Positions 61,103-64,000 of a DNA stretch of 64,000 nucleotides are shown here, piece by piece; position 1 is the first letter of the stretch, and each line of letters begins with the position of its first letter. The notes under the pieces are model-generated. The model saw only the letters and a list, made by a program, of their open reading frames with translations. It ran no database searches and was not told the DNA's origin. Both the position numbers and the translations under genes were made by a program. The stretch is from Edaphobacillus lindanitolerans (GTDB lineage: Bacteria; Bacillota; Bacilli; Bacillales_A; Planococcaceae), in assembly GCF_900156305.1 (NCBI RefSeq), contig NZ_FTPL01000001.1, forward strand, positions 682,001 through 746,000, written 5' to 3'.

Positions 61103-62140
61103 ATGAAAGATTTCTTCTCGAAACTGCTGAACGGCATGAGCATCGGGATCGTCGTAGCGCTGATCCCCAATGCCCTGCTCGGAGAACTATTGAAACTTCT
61201 GATTCCCCATTTCCCTTTCTTTCAGAACCTGCTGGATATCACCGTTTATGTGATGAGCCTGCTGCCCGTCATCATCGGCGTCATGGTCGGCGTTGCGTTC
61301 AAACTCTCGCCGATCCAGACCGCCAGCATCGGCATCGCGGCCATGATCGGAAGCGGGGCAGTCATGAAGACGGCAGACGGCCTGTTCACCCTGAACGGAA
61401 TCGGCACAACGCTGAATATCGGCATCACCGCGGCGCTCGCCGTCCTGTTCGTAAAGGTCCTCGGAGACCAGATGCGCGAATACGCCATTCTCGTCATCCC
61501 GACCGCCACCATCCTCGTTCCCGGCATGATCGGCTTCATGCTGTTGCCGTACGTCCGTGGAGGTTCGGGGCTCGTCGGAAACGGCGTGGCGTTCTTGATG
61601 CAGCTCCAGCCCGTCTTCATGGGTGCCGCCATCGCCGTCGTCTTCTGTGTCCTGATCCTCTCCCCGTTCTCGACCGTCGGCGTGGCGACGGTCATCATGC
61701 TGTCGGGAATCGGAGCCGGCGCCGCGAACCTCGGGATTGTCGCGGCAGGGATCGGGCTTGCCATTGCGAGCTACAAGGCAAACTCCCTCGGCACGGCACT
61801 CGCCCACGTTCTCGGCTCGCCGAAGATCCAGATGCGCAACTTCCTCATGAAACCGAAGATCGCCTTCCCGATGATGATCACCGCAGCGGTGCTCGGGGGA
61901 CTGGCAGGAGTCCTGAATATCCAGGGCACGCCGTACAGCGCAGGTTTCGGCCTATCGGGACTTGTCGGGCCTCTCAACTATATTAAACTGGCCGACGGCG
62001 GATGGACAATCGAAAACATCGCCATCATGCTCAGCACTTTCCTCATCTTGCCGATTACCCTCAACATCGGCCTCATCTACGTCTTCTCACGCCGGCTTAA
62101 ACTGCTCAAGGCGGACGACTACAAACTGAACTTCGATTAA
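61103..62140 (+). CDS. PTS EIIC-like membrane protein (PfoR type)
   Basis: 345 residues with about nine membrane segments. KDFFSKLLNGMSIGIVVALIPN at the start, GVMVGVAFKLSPIQTASIG near 70 and the closing LADGGWTIENIAIMLSTF match PTS_EIIC_2 (PfoR) proteins. These look like sugar-PTS membrane subunits but usually occur without EIIA or EIIB genes, as here; PfoR in Clostridium was described as a regulator of toxin expression. The substrate is unknown. The ATG at 61103 follows TAGGAG, and the -10 (61063-61068) rules out the longer frame from 61040. A consensus promoter and a cre site precede it. Confidence 0.8.
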   Translation: MKDFFSKLLNGMSIGIVVALIPNALLGELLKLLIPHFPFFQNLLDITVYVMSLLPVIIGVMVGVAFKLSPIQTASIGIAAMIGSGAVMKTADGLFTLNGIGTTLNIGITAALAVLFVKVLGDQMREYAILVIPTATILVPGMIGFMLLPYVRGGSGLVGNGVAFLMQLQPVFMGAAIAVVFCVLILSPFSTVGVATVIMLSGIGAGAANLGIVAAGIGLAIASYKANSLGTALAHVLGSPKIQMRNFLMKPKIAFPMMITAAVLGGLAGVLNIQGTPYSAGFGLSGLVGPLNYIKLADGGWTIENIAIMLSTFLILPITLNIGLIYVFSRRLKLLKADDYKLNFD

Positions 62141-62143
62141 TGA

Positions 62144-62186
62144 AAGAAGCATCCGCGCCCGTCGGAACGGGCCGGATGCTTCTTTT
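62144..62186 (+). terminator. Rho-independent terminator of the EIIC gene
   Basis: AGAAGCATCCG/CGGATGCTTCT stem with TTT following, a few bases past the stop. Confidence 0.88.
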
Positions 62187-62205
62187 CGATCGGCGGCTTG
62201 AAGAG

Positions 62206-62331
62206 CATTCAAGATAATCGGTCCATAAGTGAAGAAAGTCACTCTGTACGTGAAGATAACAAGCCTGTAAGTTAAGAAAACCGCTCTCTAAGTTTAGATA
62301 ACGATTCTATATGTTAAGCAATCGTCTCAAG
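62206..62331. repeat. 21-base degenerate tandem repeat, five to six units
   Basis: Units with an AAGTTAAGATAA-like core begin at 62227, 62248, 62269, 62290 and 62311, an exact 21-base period (AAGTGAAG, ACGTGAAG, AAGTTAAG, AAGTTTAG, ATGTTAAG), with a weak unit before. The core differs from the TTGCTTAACACTC arrays, but the period and location (after a terminator, between convergent genes) are the same. Confidence 0.85.
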
Positions 62332-62348
62332 CGATTCCGATCAGGAAC

Positions 62349-63971
62349 TCACCAAACGGCAATCGCACCGTCCGTCCTCGATTCCGTTCCGGATTGGAGG
62401 ACGCCGGTTTCCGGGTTGCGCCAGATGATCTGGCCACGGCCGAAACCGCCGGAGTCGGTCATGATCCGGATGTCGTGGCCTCTGCGCTGGAGGGCCTGGG
62501 CCAGGTGGTTCGGGAAGTCCGGTTCCACTTGGACGGTCTTGCCTCCGGTCCACTGCCATCTCGGCTGGTCAAGCGCCGCCTGAGGGTTCAGCCCGAAGTC
62601 GACCGTGTTCGAGACGACCTGGAAGTGGCCTTGCGGCTGCATGAATCCGCCCATGACGCCGAACGGGCCGACCGCTACCCCGTCTTTCGTGACGAAGCCC
62701 GGGATGATCGTGTGGAAGCACAGCTTGCCCGGCTTCAGGTAGTTCGCATGGTCCGGATCCAGTGAGAAGTCGGCTCCGCGGTTTTGCAGGGCAATCCCCG
62801 TATCCGGCACCACAACCCCCGAACCGAAGCCCATGTAGTTGGACTGGATGAACGATACCATATTGCCTTCGCTGTCCGCGGTGGCCAGATAGACGGTTCC
62901 GGCCTTGACCGGGTCGTACGGTTCCGGCAGCATGGCCTGATCACCGATGTGCCGCGCACGCTCTTCCGCATATTCTCTCGAAAGCAGCTCTTCCACGGTC
63001 ACCGGCATCTCCGATTCTTCCGTGATGTACGCCTTGCCGTCTGTGAATGCGAGCTTCATCGCTTCGATCTGACGGTGCATCGTCTCCACGTCCCCATAGA
63101 CCGGCTTGAATCCGTCCGCCTGGTGGATGTTCATGGCCATGAGGGCGACCATGCCCTGCCCGTTCGGCGGAATCTCCCAGACGTCATAGCCCCGGTAGTT
63201 CGCCGATACCGGATCCACCCACTTCACCTGATACTCGGCAAGGTCTTCCTTCGTCAGGAACCCGCCATGGGTCTGGACCGTTTCCGCAATTTTGTCCGCA
63301 AGCGGACCTTCATAGAATGAGCGCCCTTCCGTTTCTGCTATCTCGCGGAGTGTGTCGGCATGTCCCGGTGCCCTCCACATTTCACCGATTTCCGGCGGCC
63401 GTCCGTCGGGGGCGAACGTCTCGAACCACGCGGCGAACATCTTTTCTTCCTCCGGGCTGTTGTCTGACAGCGCTTTGAACTTGTCATAGGCGACGCGCCA
63501 GAACTTTCCGAGGATCGGTGTGAGGGGGAAGCCCTCCTCAGCCAACCGGATCGCCGGCGCGAGCGTTTCCCGAAGGCTCAGCCGGCCGAACTTCCGTGAC
63601 ACTTCTGCCCACGCGGCAGGAGCACCCGGAACCGTCACCGGGACGGCTCCGTACACCGGCATCGTTTCATGGCCAAGCGCCTTGACCCGCTCTGCCGTAA
63701 TGGTTTTTGAAGAAGGGCCGGATGCGTTCAAGCCGTGCAATTCACCTTTCGTCCAGATCAGCGCGAATGCATCGCCCCCGATTCCATTCCCCGTCGGCTC
63801 GACGACCGTCAGTGCCGCAGCCGTCGCAATGGCCGCATCAATCGCATTTCCCCCGTTGCGCATGATTTCCACCCCGACCTGCGCTGCGAGCGGCTGGCTT
63901 GTCGCAACAATCCCGTTCTTGGCAAAGACCGTGTGTCGGCGTGATGTGAATGGATGGTATAAGTAATCCAT
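62349..63971 (-). CDS. ywrD: YwrD-like gamma-glutamyltransferase family protein
   Basis: 540 residues. Ntn-hydrolase of the gamma-glutamyltranspeptidase family without a signal peptide: NGIVATSQPLAAQVGVEIMR near 18, GGNAIDAAIATAAALTVVEP near 40, GNGIGGDAFALIW near 62, the nucleophile Thr in KAGTVYLATADSEGN near 365, and GVMGGFMQPQGH near 462. It resembles B. subtilis YwrD rather than the secreted Ggt at 56.6 kb, so it acts in the cytoplasm, perhaps as an acylase on gamma-glutamyl or glutaryl compounds. The ATG follows AAGGGGGAA. Its 3' end runs into the 21-base repeat region. It is complete in this window. Confidence 0.87.
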   Translation of the reverse strand: MDYLYHPFTSRRHTVFAKNGIVATSQPLAAQVGVEIMRNGGNAIDAAIATAAALTVVEPTGNGIGGDAFALIWTKGELHGLNASGPSSKTITAERVKALGHETMPVYGAVPVTVPGAPAAWAEVSRKFGRLSLRETLAPAIRLAEEGFPLTPILGKFWRVAYDKFKALSDNSPEEEKMFAAWFETFAPDGRPPEIGEMWRAPGHADTLREIAETEGRSFYEGPLADKIAETVQTHGGFLTKEDLAEYQVKWVDPVSANYRGYDVWEIPPNGQGMVALMAMNIHQADGFKPVYGDVETMHRQIEAMKLAFTDGKAYITEESEMPVTVEELLSREYAEERARHIGDQAMLPEPYDPVKAGTVYLATADSEGNMVSFIQSNYMGFGSGVVVPDTGIALQNRGADFSLDPDHANYLKPGKLCFHTIIPGFVTKDGVAVGPFGVMGGFMQPQGHFQVVSNTVDFGLNPQAALDQPRWQWTGGKTVQVEPDFPNHLAQALQRRGHDIRIMTDSGGFGRGQIIWRNPETGVLQSGTESRTDGAIAVW

Positions 63972-64000
63972 ATGTAATTCCCCCTTGTTTTTAAGCTTAC

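Overview
The window looks like the chromosome of a fairly GC-rich Bacillota, most likely Bacillales and probably Planococcaceae/Caryophanaceae (for example a Bhargavaea- or Sporosarcina-like organism). This is inferred from strong AGGAGG-type ribosome binding sites, CcpA-type cre sites, a ribitol-type wall teichoic acid (WTA) locus, the HisZ/short-HisG system, DUF3243, YwrD and catalase KatE. No rRNA, tRNA, CRISPR array, insertion sequence or prophage was seen. TTG starts are common (at least six genes).

Layout. 1-6.3 kb: end of a DUF2207 membrane protein, a short gene remnant, lrgAB, an atypical SDR, an NCS1 nucleobase permease with an Fnr/ArcR-type palindrome, and an MFS pump behind two palindromes. 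6.6-20.2 kb: a visibly more AT-rich block, all on the minus strand, for poly(ribitol phosphate) WTA: tarI, tarJ, tarF, tarL and a TarS-like glycosyltransferase, then tagB, tagG, tagD, tagH, ending in a secreted GW-repeat glucosaminidase likely to bind the polymer. 20.5-26 kb: acetate uptake (yjcH-actP, with a cre site), a YtcJ-like amidohydrolase and brnQ (with a cre site). 26-32.4 kb: a PAS/AAA+ regulator without the GAFTGA loop, DUF3243, and abgB-abgT-abgA for uptake and cleavage of aminoacyl-glutamate-type compounds.

32.4-35.4 kb: DinB, pyrrolidone-carboxylate peptidase, a thioesterase, an MBL hydrolase and a lipoprotein. 35.5-45.4 kb: complete histidine synthesis, hisC then hisJ (opposite strand) and hisZGDBHAF-IE. 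An acyl-CoA synthetase gene broken by one in-frame TGA lies between them. hisC and hisZ share a candidate operator 28 bases before each start codon. 45.4-50.8 kb: an intact acyl-CoA ligase, catalase and a YfcC-type carrier; the ligase and the carrier share a 13-base upstream motif.

50.9-58.3 kb: a glycerol-phosphate-type ABC importer (ugpCAEB) divergent from a glycerophosphodiesterase lipoprotein, then a secreted gamma-glutamyltransferase. 58.5-64 kb: patatin, a small membrane protein, GNAT, a SpoIIAA-like protein, a PfoR-type EIIC with a strong promoter and cre site, and a second, cytoplasmic gamma-glutamyltransferase. Tandem repeats with an exact 21-base period occupy three gaps downstream of terminators (49.3, 58.4 and 62.2 kb).

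No wholly new multi-gene system was evident. The best leads are regulatory (shared operators, a GAFTGA-less regulator), the 21-base repeat family, and the interrupted ligase.
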